A stretch of 64,000 nt of DNA, from NCBI RefSeq assembly GCF_001315015.1, contig NZ_CP012914.1, positions 2,825,001-2,889,000 on the forward strand, read 5' to 3'. The position numbers and the translations under genes were made by a program. This DNA is from Azospirillum brasilense. GTDB lineage: Bacteria; Pseudomonadota; Alphaproteobacteria; Azospirillales; Azospirillaceae. This document shows, one piece after another, positions 36,102 to 46,497 of the stretch (the first letter of the stretch is position 1; each line of letters starts with the position of its first letter). Under the pieces are notes generated by a model that was not told where the DNA came from, ran no database searches, and was given only the letters and a program-made list of their open reading frames with translations.

Positions 36102-37913
36102 TCACTGACCGGCGATGCGGACCCATTGATGGCCGGCGCGGGCGGTTTCGCCACGGCGCACCGCTAGGACGGCGGCGGCGTAGGGCACCGCCAGCAGAAG
36201 CTGAAGCCCGGCCCAGGACAGCGCTTCCCAGTTCGGGCTGGTCCACACCACCTCGTGCAGGGCCTCCATGAAGGGAAGCTGCCCGTAGATCAGCGACTCC
36301 ATCGGCACCACGCCTTCCGCCAGCACGGTCAGCAGCGCGCCGAGCAGCAGCAGGGCGGCCAGCGCCGACTCCAGCGGCAGGCGGCGGACGGCGCCGCACA
36401 GGCCCTTCGCCGGGGAATCGGCCGCCGGGACGGCGGGGCGGAACAGCCCGCCGATGCCCCAGGCGGCCAGCGCCCCCGTGCCCTCCGGACGCCGCGTGGC
36501 GCGCATGGCGCCGAGCGCCAGCAGGCCGAGCGCCGGCAGGGCGAAATACCAGTTGGGGAAGTCGCGGTAGCGCCCGTCGAACACGATCAGGAAGCTCCAA
36601 ACGATCCCCAAAAGGGCGAGGACGACGGCGGCGGCCTTGCCCACCGTTTCCAGCCGCGACAGCGCCGGGCGGCCGCGCAGCGGGGCCAGCGGCTCCAGCG
36701 CCAGACCGCCGCTGCCCAGCGCCCGCCGGGCAGCCAGCAGAACGGCCACCGACAGCACGGCCGTCGCCGCCAGCATCACGACCGACAGCGCCACGTCCTG
36801 CGGGTAGTGCTTGCCGTGCAGGGCGCCCCAGACGGCGTGGACGTACAGTGTGGACAGCGCCTGCGCCAGGAAGGCCAGGGCGGCGAAGGCCCCGGCGGTC
36901 AGCGGACGGCCGCGCAGGGTCAGGCCGATGACGAGCGCCAGCGCGAGGCCGGAGGAGACGCCGAACAGCAGCCGCCATTGGCGGTTCTCCACCACCGGCC
37001 CGGCCAGCGCGAACTTTGCCTGACGGTCGGCGGTGTAGAGGCCCCAGTGGCCGCCCACCGTGCCCTCCAGCTTGGCCTTCCAGCCCTGATCGAAGGCCTC
37101 GATCACGTTGTAGTCGAAGCCCTCCTGCTCGGCGAGGCGGACGAAGCCGTTGACGAACTTGGCCTTGTTGACCAGCCCGGTGACCGCGGCGCCGCGCGAC
37201 CGGCCCTCCGTCGGCCAGCCGGTCTCGCCGACCAGAATCGGCTTGCCGGGGAAGCGCTGGGCGATCGTGCGGTAGCTGCCGCGGATGCGCTCCATGGCGC
37301 CGGCCACGTCGGTCGGCACATCCTCCCAATAGGGCAGCAGGTGGATGGTCAGGTAATCGACGTGATCCGCGATCTGCGGGTACTTCAGCCACCATTCCCA
37401 GACGTCGGCGTAGGACACCGGTTGCTTCACCACCGCCTTCACGCGGTCGATGTAGCCGGCCACCTGCTCCGGCGTCAGCTCACGGCGCAGCAGCACCTCG
37501 TTGCCGACGATCACGCGGGTGATGACGTCCGGGTAGCGGTTGGCGAGGTCGATGAGGGAGGCGACCTCCTTCTCGTTCTTGTCCAGCCGCGACGACAGCC
37601 ACGCCCCCATGGTGACCTGCATGCCGTGGCGGCGCGCCAGCTCCGGCACCACCTCCAGCCCCTCCAGCGAGGTGTAGGTGCGCACCCCCGCCACCTGCGG
37701 GGCGAGGGCGGCCAGATCCTCGTCGATCTGCTCGGTGCTGGGGAATTTCTGTGTCAGCGGGCTCTGCCCGTCGCGGAAGGGCGCGAAGGACACGCTTTTC
37801 AGCTTGCCACCGGGCGGCGGGTCGAGCGGCACCGGCTGGTTCGGCAGCGACCAGACGGCAAAATTCGCGAGGCCGGCCACGAGCAGCACGGCGAGGATCG
37901 TGATGAAGCGCAT
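36102..37913 (-). CDS. GH17-type membrane glucan synthase/glucosyltransferase
   Basis: The 603-residue protein has an N-terminal signal anchor (about 1-22), a glycoside hydrolase family 17 domain (about 35-300) and about eight membrane helices. The GH17 acid/base Glu is in RVIVGNEVLLR and the nucleophile Glu in ILVGETGWPT. This combination matches the NdvC-type beta-1,6/1,3-glucan protein of Bradyrhizobium and related transglycosylases, which act at the outer face of the inner membrane on cyclic glucans. The gene stands alone. A strong terminator-like hairpin (37983-38020) separates it from fpr upstream. Confidence 0.85.
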   Translation of the reverse strand: MRFITILAVLLVAGLANFAVWSLPNQPVPLDPPPGGKLKSVSFAPFRDGQSPLTQKFPSTEQIDEDLAALAPQVAGVRTYTSLEGLEVVPELARRHGMQVTMGAWLSSRLDKNEKEVASLIDLANRYPDVITRVIVGNEVLLRRELTPEQVAGYIDRVKAVVKQPVSYADVWEWWLKYPQIADHVDYLTIHLLPYWEDVPTDVAGAMERIRGSYRTIAQRFPGKPILVGETGWPTEGRSRGAAVTGLVNKAKFVNGFVRLAEQEGFDYNVIEAFDQGWKAKLEGTVGGHWGLYTADRQAKFALAGPVVENRQWRLLFGVSSGLALALVIGLTLRGRPLTAGAFAALAFLAQALSTLYVHAVWGALHGKHYPQDVALSVVMLAATAVLSVAVLLAARRALGSGGLALEPLAPLRGRPALSRLETVGKAAAVVLALLGIVWSFLIVFDGRYRDFPNWYFALPALGLLALGAMRATRRPEGTGALAAWGIGGLFRPAVPAADSPAKGLCGAVRRLPLESALAALLLLGALLTVLAEGVVPMESLIYGQLPFMEALHEVVWTSPNWEALSWAGLQLLLAVPYAAAVLAVRRGETARAGHQWVRIAGQ

Positions 37914-37982
37914 GGATGGGATGTCTACACCAAATGCGGGATCGGCAAAACGGTCTGGCGAACCGGGTCAGTTCCGGAAGGA

Positions 37983-38020
37983 AAACGGGCGCGCCCCCGC
38001 GAGGGAGGCGCGCCCGTCAA
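37983..38020 (-). terminator. Strong hairpin downstream of fpr
   Basis: ACGGGCGCGCC and GGCGCGCCCGT form a perfect 11-bp stem around CCCGCGAGGGA. It lies between fpr (upstream) and the GH17 gene; AAAA before it on the plus strand becomes T-rich on the minus strand. Confidence 0.8.
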
Positions 38021-38117
38021 GGACCAACCCGGCCCAGGCGGGCCGGCTGGAGTTGATGACGTGCCATCGTCACGTCCCATCAACGAACCGCGGCCCGCTT
38101 TATTCCGGCAAATCCGC

Positions 38118-38891
38118 TCAGCGTTCCACAAAAGCCTTTTCGATCACGTAATGACCGGGTTCGCCGTTGTGGCCCATGGAGAAGCCAAGCTCGTTCATGA
38201 TGCCGCTGGTCTCGTCCAGCATGGCCGGGCTGCCGCAGATCATCACGCGGTCAACCTCGCGGTCGAAGGGGGCCAGCCCGATGTCCGAGAACAGCTTGCC
38301 GTTGCGGATCAGGTCGGTGATGCGGCCCTGGTTGCGGAAGGACTCGCGCGTCACCGTCGGGTAATAGATCAGCTTCTGCGCCACGTCCTCCCCGAAGAAC
38401 TCGTTCTCCGGCAGGACGGTGTTGATGATGTCGGCGTACGCCAGCTCGCCCACTGTACGCGTCGTGTGGGTCAGGATCACCTTGTCGAACCGGGCGTACA
38501 TCTCCGGGTCCTTGATGATGCTGAGGAACGGGGCGAGGCCGGTGCCGGTGCTGAGCAGGTACAGGTTGCGGCCCGGCAGCAGGTTGTCGGTGACCAGCGT
38601 GCCCGTCGCCTTGCGGTTGACCAGCAGCGTGTCGCCTTCCTTCAGATGCTGGAGGCGCGAGGTCAGCGGGCCCTCCTGCACCTTGATCGAGAAGAACTCC
38701 AGCGTCTCCTCGTAGCTGGCGCTGACCAGGCTGTACGCGCGCAGCAGCGGCCGGCCGTTCACCTCCAGGCCGATCATGGTGAACTGTCCGGGATCGAAAC
38801 GGAACGAGGGATCGCGCGTGGTGGTGAAGCTGAACAGCGTGTCCGTCCAGTGGTGAACGCGCAGGACGCGCTCATGAATCAGATTGCTCAT
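38118..38891 (-). CDS. fpr: Ferredoxin/flavodoxin-NADP+ reductase
   Basis: The 257-residue reductase binds FAD through RFDPGQFTMIGLEVNGRPLLRAYSLVSASYE and NADP through STGTGLAPFLSIIKDPEMY and MICGSPAMLDE. Its length and the C-terminal ...GHYVIEKAFVER ending match bacterial Fpr. It transfers electrons between NADPH and ferredoxin or flavodoxin and is often an oxidative-stress gene. In this window it may serve KorAB and the Nfn-like protein, all of which need ferredoxin. ATG 38891 is chosen over upstream in-frame starts because the family begins a few residues before ERVLRVHHWTD. Confidence 0.95.
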   Translation of the reverse strand: MSNLIHERVLRVHHWTDTLFSFTTTRDPSFRFDPGQFTMIGLEVNGRPLLRAYSLVSASYEETLEFFSIKVQEGPLTSRLQHLKEGDTLLVNRKATGTLVTDNLLPGRNLYLLSTGTGLAPFLSIIKDPEMYARFDKVILTHTTRTVGELAYADIINTVLPENEFFGEDVAQKLIYYPTVTRESFRNQGRITDLIRNGKLFSDIGLAPFDREVDRVMICGSPAMLDETSGIMNELGFSMGHNGEPGHYVIEKAFVER

Positions 38892-39015
38892 GGAATCCGC
38901 AGGTCCGTTTCGGTGACCGGCATGCCGTGGCCGGTGTCGTTTCAGAAGCCAAGCCGTGCCGCATTGCAGCACATCTCTTTAACAACAAATTCGTCAACAG
39001 ACCACTAATTTATAC

Positions 39016-39031
39016 CAACAATTTTGTTGTG
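39016..39031. promoter_or_regulatory. CAACAA-N2-TTGTTG inverted repeat
   Basis: A short imperfect palindrome in the AT-richer gap between fpr and the ScfR gene, about 130 bp upstream of fpr. It is a possible operator; no regulator can be named. Confidence 0.3.
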
Positions 39032-39073
39032 GCTTTTCGGTTACCACAAGGCCGCTTTGCGAAATAAACGGCC

Positions 39074-40516
39074 TTACTCTCCCGCCGGCGGGGCGAAGAG
39101 GTAAGGCGACAAACCGCGCAGATTCTCATCGACAATCAGGCGATGGTTCAGCGGCGGGAAGGCGCGCTGCGAGCAGTCCAGCCGCGGGCAGAGCCGGCAA
39201 TTCACACCAATGGGAGTCGCCGCCTCGGTGTTTTCCAGATCCACACCGTCCGCATAGGTGATCTGCGCCGCGTGCTGGAGATCGCAGCCCAGCGCGATGG
39301 CGAACTGCTGCGGCGGGCTGCGGAAGCCGCCGCCAGCCTTCACCACCGTGCGGGCGATGGAGAAGTAGGTGGTGCCGTCGGGCATCTGGGCCAGCTGGCT
39401 GTGGATCTTTCCCGGCGTGCGGAAGGCCTCGTAGACGATCCAGCGGGCGCAGCCGCCCCCGAAGCGCGCCAGATGGAAACCGGCGCCGGAGAAGCGCTTG
39501 GACACGTTGCCGGCGCTGTCCACCCGCATCAGGAAGAAGGGGACGCCCTTCGCCCCCGGCCGCTGCAGCGTGGTCAGCCGTTGGCAGACCTGCTCGAACG
39601 AGGCATCGAACCGGCGCCGTAATATTTCGATGTCGTATCGAACTTGATTGGCCGCCTCCGAGAAGCGGGCGTAGGGCATCAGCACCGCCGCCGCGAAATA
39701 GTTGGCGAGACCGATGCGGGCCAGCCGCCGCGCCTCGTCGCCCGTCAGGCCGGACGAGTCGACGATGTGGTTCAGCAGGTCGCGGTGGCGCAGCAGGGCG
39801 ATCTGGCAGGCAAGCTGGAAGTTGCGCCCGGACGGCGCCAGCATCTCCGACAGCAGGATGCGCCGCCCATGCCGGTCGAACCGGCGCACCGCATAGCCCA
39901 TGATGTCGGACGGCAGCAGCCGGACGCGGACGCTGTGGTTGTTCAGCAGATAGTCGGTCAGGCCGCGGTAGAGGTCGCCCTTCTCCAGCCGGCCCTCCTG
40001 CCACAGCTCCTCCGCCGCCGCCTCAAGCTCGGCGAAGTGGTTGGAATGGGCCTGGAAGAGGTCACGCACTTCGTCCTGCGGGAAGGAGGAGGTCTGGACC
40101 AGATGGAACTTCTCGCGGTCGGCCACCCGCTCCGACAAGGTCTGCAGATCGTCGCGGCTGGTGCGGAAGGCGCGGTAAAGCGCAACCACCGCCTGCCCCA
40201 GCGTCGGGGCGACCGCCGCCAGTTCGCGGAAATCCTGGTTCTTGATGTCGGAGCCGTCGAACAGCGGGTCGGCGAAGACTTCGCGCAGGCCGGCGACGAG
40301 GCGGCTTTCCTCGTCCTCGGCGAAGCTCTGCAGGTCCACCCCGAAATTCTGGCCCAGCTTCAGCAGCAGCGGCACGGTGACGGGGCGCTGGTTGTGCTCG
40401 ATCAGGTTCAGGTAGCTGGGGGAGATGCCCAACTGCTCGGCCATCTGGGCCTGGGTCAGCCCGTGGTCGCGGCGCAGCCGACGCACCTTCGGACCCAGCA
40501 TCGCCTTCTTGTCCAT
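39074..40516 (-). CDS. XRE-type short-chain acyl regulator (ScfR/RamB family)
   Basis: The 480-residue regulator has an N-terminal helix-turn-helix (RRDHGLTQAQMAEQLGISPS, about 14-33), a central M78/IrrE-like DUF955-type region and a C-terminal DUF2083 domain with the Cys-rich CRLCPRLDCSQRAFPPLNH. Relatives include actinobacterial RamB and alphaproteobacterial ScfR, which control glyoxylate and acetate genes. It is divergent from aceA, and the space between carries four TTTACAA repeats, so it probably regulates isocitrate lyase and itself. The AAGGCCG/CGGCCTT hairpin at its stop may end transcription. Confidence 0.9.
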   Translation of the reverse strand: MDKKAMLGPKVRRLRRDHGLTQAQMAEQLGISPSYLNLIEHNQRPVTVPLLLKLGQNFGVDLQSFAEDEESRLVAGLREVFADPLFDGSDIKNQDFRELAAVAPTLGQAVVALYRAFRTSRDDLQTLSERVADREKFHLVQTSSFPQDEVRDLFQAHSNHFAELEAAAEELWQEGRLEKGDLYRGLTDYLLNNHSVRVRLLPSDIMGYAVRRFDRHGRRILLSEMLAPSGRNFQLACQIALLRHRDLLNHIVDSSGLTGDEARRLARIGLANYFAAAVLMPYARFSEAANQVRYDIEILRRRFDASFEQVCQRLTTLQRPGAKGVPFFLMRVDSAGNVSKRFSGAGFHLARFGGGCARWIVYEAFRTPGKIHSQLAQMPDGTTYFSIARTVVKAGGGFRSPPQQFAIALGCDLQHAAQITYADGVDLENTEAATPIGVNCRLCPRLDCSQRAFPPLNHRLIVDENLRGLSPYLFAPPAGE

Positions 40517-40542
40517 GACCGCCCGAACTCCAGCTGAGCAGA

Positions 40543-40607
40543 TTTACAATATTTACTGATTTACAGAACTTTTCTGACGGCAGTTTACAAACAGACCCTT
40601 TTACAAA
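40543..40607. promoter_or_regulatory. Four TTTACAA/G repeats in aceA promoter
   Basis: TTTACAA at 40543, TTTACAG at 40560, TTTACAAA at 40584 and TTTACAAA at 40600, all in the same orientation between the divergent ScfR-like gene and aceA. They resemble RamB-type half-sites and are the obvious candidate operator array. Confidence 0.6.
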
Positions 40608-40704
40608 CAAGGGCATGTTGCAAGGCAGCGAAGGTCGTTTTAGTTGTTTCGTCAGGGCAGCGCTCAAAAGCAGCGCAACGGTGACGAAAAGAAGGAAAAC
40701 GACC

Positions 40705-41982
<1,278 letters not shown>

Positions 41983-42231
41983 TCCAGCAGGCGGGCGCGC
42001 CCGGTTCCATCCGCCGGACGCGCCCGCCTCGAACGAGACAGCACTTTGCCCCGCAAAGTGTGAAAGGGTCATACGGCCGCCCATCGCGGCAGCCTCCCCG
42101 GCTCGGGCCGTATGACCGGTTTGCGCCGATCTTCGGACGGTTGGCTTCGGCCCGCCGCTCCGGTGACCGGTGGTTCCCGATCCGGTGTGCGAGCCGGATC
42201 TCTTCGAACGGCTGACGCTATTGACTTCAAA

Positions 42232-42265
42232 CGGCCGGAGGTCCGCCTCCGGCCGCTTCTTTTTG
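42232..42265 (+). terminator. Terminator of aceA
   Basis: CGGCCGGAGG-TCCG-CCTCCGGCCG is a perfect 10-bp stem with a tetraloop, followed by CTTCTTTTTG. It lies about 250 bp past the aceA stop. Confidence 0.9.
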
Positions 42266-42562
42266 CGCCCCCACTTTCTTCACGACCATCCGTTGTCACA
42301 GCCGCGCCATGACGGCATGGCTGACCTGCGCCATCCCAACCATCATAATCGGGAAATCGTGATTAAGTCTTGAGCGCGACCGCAAAATTGCCGCGCCGGT
42401 TGCCCTGCCCCGCGGTGGGGAAGCTGCGTTGCAGTGCGGAATAAGCCATTGACTTGGGACCTCGTTGCCGCCACTTGTGTTCCATGCTCACCACAAACCG
42501 ATCAGGGGCGTAATTGCCCCCCCGCCGGACCTCACCTGACGAGGGCCGGCTGCGGGTTCCAT

Positions 42563-42601
42563 CGCCGCGCAAGGTCTTGCGCGGCGTGCGCCGTTTCTTT
42601 T
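42563..42601 (+). terminator. Hairpin terminator upstream of the DJ-1-like gene
   Basis: CGCCGCGCAAG-GT-CTTGCGCGGCG forms an 11-bp stem followed by a T-rich run (GTTTCTTTT). It sits about 70 bp before ATG 42668 and could end an upstream small transcript or act as a leader attenuator. Confidence 0.7.
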
Positions 42602-42667
42602 CCCCGACGGCGCATACCTCGGCGGTGGCTCGCGCATTCTGGTTGAACGATGAAAGGACAAGACAGT

Positions 42668-43231
42668 ATGGATCAACCCCTCGCAGGAAAGAGCATTGCC
42701 ATTCTCGTCGCCAACGGCTTTGAGGAACTGGAGATGACGGAGCCGCAACGGGCTCTCCTCAAGACCGGCGCTACTCTTCGTACGATTTCTCCCGAGCAGG
42801 GCTTGGTGAACGGCTGGCACGGCAAGTCCTGGGGCCATTACTTCCCGGTGGACAAGCAGGTCGGCGAAGTTCTGGGGGCCGATTACGACATGCTGCTGCT
42901 GCCGGGTGGCGAGCGCAGCGTCGCCAAGCTCCAGCAGAGCGCCCACACCCGCCGCATCGTCGGCCACTTTCTGGACGCCGGCAAGCCGATCGCCGCGATC
43001 GACCAGGGCATCCAGCTCCTGGCCATCCCGGGCAAGCTGAAGGGCCGCACGCTCGCTGCCCCCGAGGCCGTCCGCGCCGAGCTGGAAGCCGCCGGCGGAA
43101 AGATCAGCGACGAGGCCCTGGTGGTGGACAACGTGACCATCACGGCGCTGGGCCATGACGAGCTGGCCGCCTTCGTCGAGCAGGTCGTCAAGGTCTTCTC
43201 CGAGGCTGCCGCCGTCCGCAAGGCCGCTTAA
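42668..43231 (+). CDS. DJ-1/PfpI-like protein lacking the nucleophilic Cys
   Basis: The 187-residue protein has the DJ-1/PfpI fold: SIAILVANGFEELEMTEP with the conserved Glu, DYDMLLLPGGERSVAKL and the nucleophile-elbow segment. Where active members have AICHGPQLL, this one reads AAIDQGIQLLAI, with Asp112 at the Cys position. Protease, glyoxalase and chaperone-deglycase activities of the family depend on that Cys, so the enzyme is probably inactive or uses different chemistry. AAAGGA ten bases upstream decides ATG 42668. Its leader carries a terminator-like hairpin. Confidence 0.85.
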   Translation: MDQPLAGKSIAILVANGFEELEMTEPQRALLKTGATLRTISPEQGLVNGWHGKSWGHYFPVDKQVGEVLGADYDMLLLPGGERSVAKLQQSAHTRRIVGHFLDAGKPIAAIDQGIQLLAIPGKLKGRTLAAPEAVRAELEAAGGKISDEALVVDNVTITALGHDELAAFVEQVVKVFSEAAAVRKAA

Positions 43232-43385
43232 GGCCAAGCCAGCTTAAGGCCAGTCAGCGCGCCTCGACGGGCCACCCGTCTTTCCTGCGGGTTTCGTCTT
43301 GTGAGTCCACGGCCGCCGCGCATCCAGCGCGCGCGGCCGTTGCGCATTTCAGGGCACGCGTTTCGGAGCGTATCGTTTCCAGTCT

Positions 43386-45338
43386 TCAGGGCCGCTGCAT
43401 CCTGCCGCCGACCCGGCAGGGCGGGAAGGTCAGGCGCACGGTCGTCCCCACCCCGACCCGGCTGTCGATGTGGAAGCTTCCGCCGTGCAGGGCGATCAGC
43501 GCGCGGGTCAGCGGCAGCCCCAGGCCGGAGCCGCGCTCCGCCGCCTGATTGCGGCCATGCACCTGCCCAAAAGCGTCCAGCGCCACCGGGATTTGTTCGG
43601 GCCGCATGCCGATGCCGTTGTCGGTGACGGTCAAGGCGATGCCGCCCTCCTCCGTCAACTCCCCGCGCACCAGCACGCGCCCATCCTTGGCGGGGGCGAA
43701 CTTGATGGCGTTGCCGATCAGGTTGGTCAGCATCTGGCGGATCTGCGAGGCGTCGGCGTGCAGGCTCGGCAGATCGTTGGGAATCTCCATGCACAGCGCG
43801 ACCGCCGCCTCGCACGCCCGCGGCTGCATCATGCCGAAGGTCAGATCGACCAGCAGGGAAAGATTGCAGGCTTCCTCATGCAGGTCCATCCGCCCCGCCT
43901 CGATCCGTGCGAGGTCGAGCAGGTTGTTGATGAGGTCCAGCATGTAGACGCCGGCCGCCGCGATCTGCCCGGCATACTCGCGGTAGCGCGGATTGTTCGG
44001 CCCCATCATCTCGTCATGGATGATCTGGGCGAAGCCGAGCACGGCGTTCAACGGCGTGCGCAGCTCGTGGCTCAAATGGTGGACATAGTCGGACTTGCGC
44101 TGGTTGGCCCGTTCGGCCTCATCGCGGGTGACGCTCAGCTCCGCTTCGCGAGTCTTCAGGTCGGTGATGTCGGCGCGGATGCCGACGGTCCCGCCCTCGT
44201 GGGTCCGCCACTCCTCGATGCGTATCCAGCGCCCGTCGTGAAGCTGCACCTCCATGGGAGCGCCGGCTCTGCGGTGCTGCTCGAGGCGCCGCTCGATCCA
44301 GCCGTCCAAGTCACCGTCCGGCACCTGATAGACGCCCCGCTCCACCCCGCCGCGCAGTACCTCCTCGAACCGGGCCCCCGGCGTGATGAGGTCGGTGTTG
44401 GCGGAAAACAACTCCCGGTAGCGCCCGTTGCACAGCACCAACCGGTCTTGGGCGTCGTACAGCACGAAGCCTTCGGTGATGCATTCGATGGCGTCGGACA
44501 GCAGATGGTGGGCGCGCCGGGCCGCGCTTTCCGCCTCCACCCGCTCCGTGACGTTGCGGATGCTGCACATCACGCGGTCGCTGTCGGGCAACGCGACCAG
44601 CCGCGCCTCGAAGAATTTGGTGCCCCCCGCCGATCCGGAAGGCGGCGGCAGGGAGAAGTCCAGACCGATCACCGTCTGGCCCTCGTTCAGCCGGCCGAGC
44701 GCCGTGGCCAGCATCCCGGCGGCGGGATCGGGCAGCACCTCCTGCACGCGGTGCGCCAGGAAGCGCTCGGCGGGAACGTTCAGGTCGCCGGGACTGGCGG
44801 CGGCGAAGTCGAGGATGGTGCCGTCGCGCAGCAGTTCGAAGCGGATGTCGGGATAGGCGTAGGACAGCGCGATGAGCTGCTCGTTCAGCCGCATCATCTC
44901 CTGCCGGGCGCCGCTGTCGGCGGGGGCTTCGGCCAGGATCAGCCCGCTTGGGCCCGGCGCCGGAACCAGCCGGAGATCCACCTCCAGCGGCAGGATCAGG
45001 GGGGCGTGGATGGTTGCCCGCACGTCCACTGTCCGCCCCGCGGCGGCCTGCTCCAACGGGGTGGGGAACCGGTTGGACAGGCTGACCCGGACGGCGGCGG
45101 CGGGCGCGTCGCACTCCAGGCCGATCAGCGCGCGGGCGGCGCCGTTCAGCCATACGGTCAACCCATCGGGACGGAGCAGCCACAGCGGCGTGGCGAGCGC
45201 GTCCAACCATTGCAATCCCGCGGCTTCTTCCAGGGCCATGTCCAGCTCGTCCTTCTCCAGCCGGGCCCGTCCCAGCCCGGAGGGCGCCGCATCGGTTTGC
45301 GGGGCGACGGGCAGGGCGGTGGTCATGGGCGGCAACAT
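43386..45338 (-). CDS. PAS-domain sensor histidine kinase
   Basis: The 650-residue, soluble-looking sensor kinase has an N-terminal PAS-like region (about 40-130), a second PAS (about 150-250), a third PAS (ITEGFVLYDAQDRLVLCNGR, about 290-390) and a coiled coil. The HisKA phosphoacceptor is HHLSHELRTPLNAVLGFAQ. The ATPase domain has the N-box NLIGNAIKFAP, the G1-box DNGIGM and the G2-box RGSGLGL. No transmembrane segment is seen, so it probably senses a cytoplasmic signal such as redox state or a small ligand. A response-regulator partner is not adjacent. The start could be 45326 instead of 45338. Confidence 0.92.
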   Translation of the reverse strand: MLPPMTTALPVAPQTDAAPSGLGRARLEKDELDMALEEAAGLQWLDALATPLWLLRPDGLTVWLNGAARALIGLECDAPAAAVRVSLSNRFPTPLEQAAAGRTVDVRATIHAPLILPLEVDLRLVPAPGPSGLILAEAPADSGARQEMMRLNEQLIALSYAYPDIRFELLRDGTILDFAAASPGDLNVPAERFLAHRVQEVLPDPAAGMLATALGRLNEGQTVIGLDFSLPPPSGSAGGTKFFEARLVALPDSDRVMCSIRNVTERVEAESAARRAHHLLSDAIECITEGFVLYDAQDRLVLCNGRYRELFSANTDLITPGARFEEVLRGGVERGVYQVPDGDLDGWIERRLEQHRRAGAPMEVQLHDGRWIRIEEWRTHEGGTVGIRADITDLKTREAELSVTRDEAERANQRKSDYVHHLSHELRTPLNAVLGFAQIIHDEMMGPNNPRYREYAGQIAAAGVYMLDLINNLLDLARIEAGRMDLHEEACNLSLLVDLTFGMMQPRACEAAVALCMEIPNDLPSLHADASQIRQMLTNLIGNAIKFAPAKDGRVLVRGELTEEGGIALTVTDNGIGMRPEQIPVALDAFGQVHGRNQAAERGSGLGLPLTRALIALHGGSFHIDSRVGVGTTVRLTFPPCRVGGRMQRP

Positions 45339-45578
45339 GGCAGGTAACGCATAGCGGACATGCTACCAGAGCAAGACAGGGCGTGAACAGGGGCAGGGCA
45401 ACCGTCCGAACCGTCTATTTCCGGCCAAACCTTGGAAAATGGGACGGAAGGGTAGCGGATCAGCCTTTCGCACCGCAAGAAACCGCGGGATCGGCGCTGA
45501 CACCGGCCCCCATCCATGCATAAATCCGTACCGCTCACCAGAGACATCGCTGCCGATCCACCCCTTCGGAGGACCGCA

Positions 45579-46271
45579 ATGGCCGACGAGTTTCCTCAAG
45601 ATGGCCCGCAGGACGTGCCACAGGACGGCCGGATCCGCGACAAGCTGATCGCCACCAAACAGCAATGGGCCCGGGAAGGCCGGGGCCTGACCGGGGAGAC
45701 CGCCGACCCGGCGCGCGACCGCCTGCCGCCGGGCCAGCGCCTGGTGGAGACATGGCCGGTGCTCGATCTCGGCATCATGCCGCGGGTGAGCGAGGCGAAC
45801 TGGACCCTGGCGGTGGACGGGCTGGTCGACACCCCCGTCACCTGGAGTTGGGCGGACCTGCAGGCCCAGCCGCGGGAGCGCGTCGTCTCCGACATCCACT
45901 GCGTCACCACATGGTCGCGCTACGACAACCGGTGGGAGGGCGTATCCACGCGACACCTGCTGTCGATCGTCCGGCCGCGGCCGGAGGCGCGCTTCGTCCT
46001 CTGCCACTCCTCGGACGGCTACACCACCAACCTGCCGTTGGACGCCTTCGCGGCGGAGGACGCGCTGCTCGCCACCGGCTGGGAAGGCCAGCCGATCAGC
46101 CGCGACCATGGCGGCCCCGTCCGAGTCGTCGTGCCGAAGCTCTATTTCTGGAAAAGCGCCAAGTGGGTGAAGCGAATCGAGGTCCTGGCGGAGGATCGCC
46201 GCGGCTATTGGGAGGTCCGCGGTTATCACAATGACGCCGGCCCCTGGCGGGAAGAACGCTACAGCGAGTAG
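45579..46271 (+). CDS. Sulfite-oxidase-like molybdopterin oxidoreductase
   Basis: The 230-residue protein has the sulfite-oxidase molybdopterin-binding fold: NWTLAVDGLVDTPVTWSW, the Cys-ligand region ERVVSDIHCVTTWSRYDNRW (Cys as Mo ligand), HSSDGYTTNLPLD and WKSAKWVKRIEV. No signal peptide or heme domain is visible, unlike periplasmic SorA or YedY, so it belongs to the small cytoplasmic SUOX-like group of unknown substrate. GGAGG precedes ATG 45579, which excludes the in-frame ATG at 45516. Confidence 0.88.
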   Translation: MADEFPQDGPQDVPQDGRIRDKLIATKQQWAREGRGLTGETADPARDRLPPGQRLVETWPVLDLGIMPRVSEANWTLAVDGLVDTPVTWSWADLQAQPRERVVSDIHCVTTWSRYDNRWEGVSTRHLLSIVRPRPEARFVLCHSSDGYTTNLPLDAFAAEDALLATGWEGQPISRDHGGPVRVVVPKLYFWKSAKWVKRIEVLAEDRRGYWEVRGYHNDAGPWREERYSE

Positions 46272-46497
46272 CGTGCGACGGCACTTGCCATTCCGGTCCA
46301 GAAACAATCCCGGCAACAGTCGGTGCCAAGGGATGGGCGTTTGCCAAACAAGAATTGGTCGGACCATTCCATGACGTGACTTCGCAAAATCGTGACGTCT
46401 TTCGTCCGATTTGCGCCAGATCATTCCCCTGTTCCGCAATGCTGACGTAGCCGTACGGGCGTCGGGCGACTCACATTCGGACGCAAGGGATTAACCA

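Larger units (their letters stand above)
42000..42660. other. Intergenic region between aceA and the DJ-1-like gene
   Basis: About 650 bp without a supported gene. It contains two strong intrinsic terminators (42232-42265 and 42563-42601), short inverted repeats and possible promoter elements near 42447. No conserved open frame was found; in-frame starts here give only low-complexity peptides. Confidence 0.5.
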
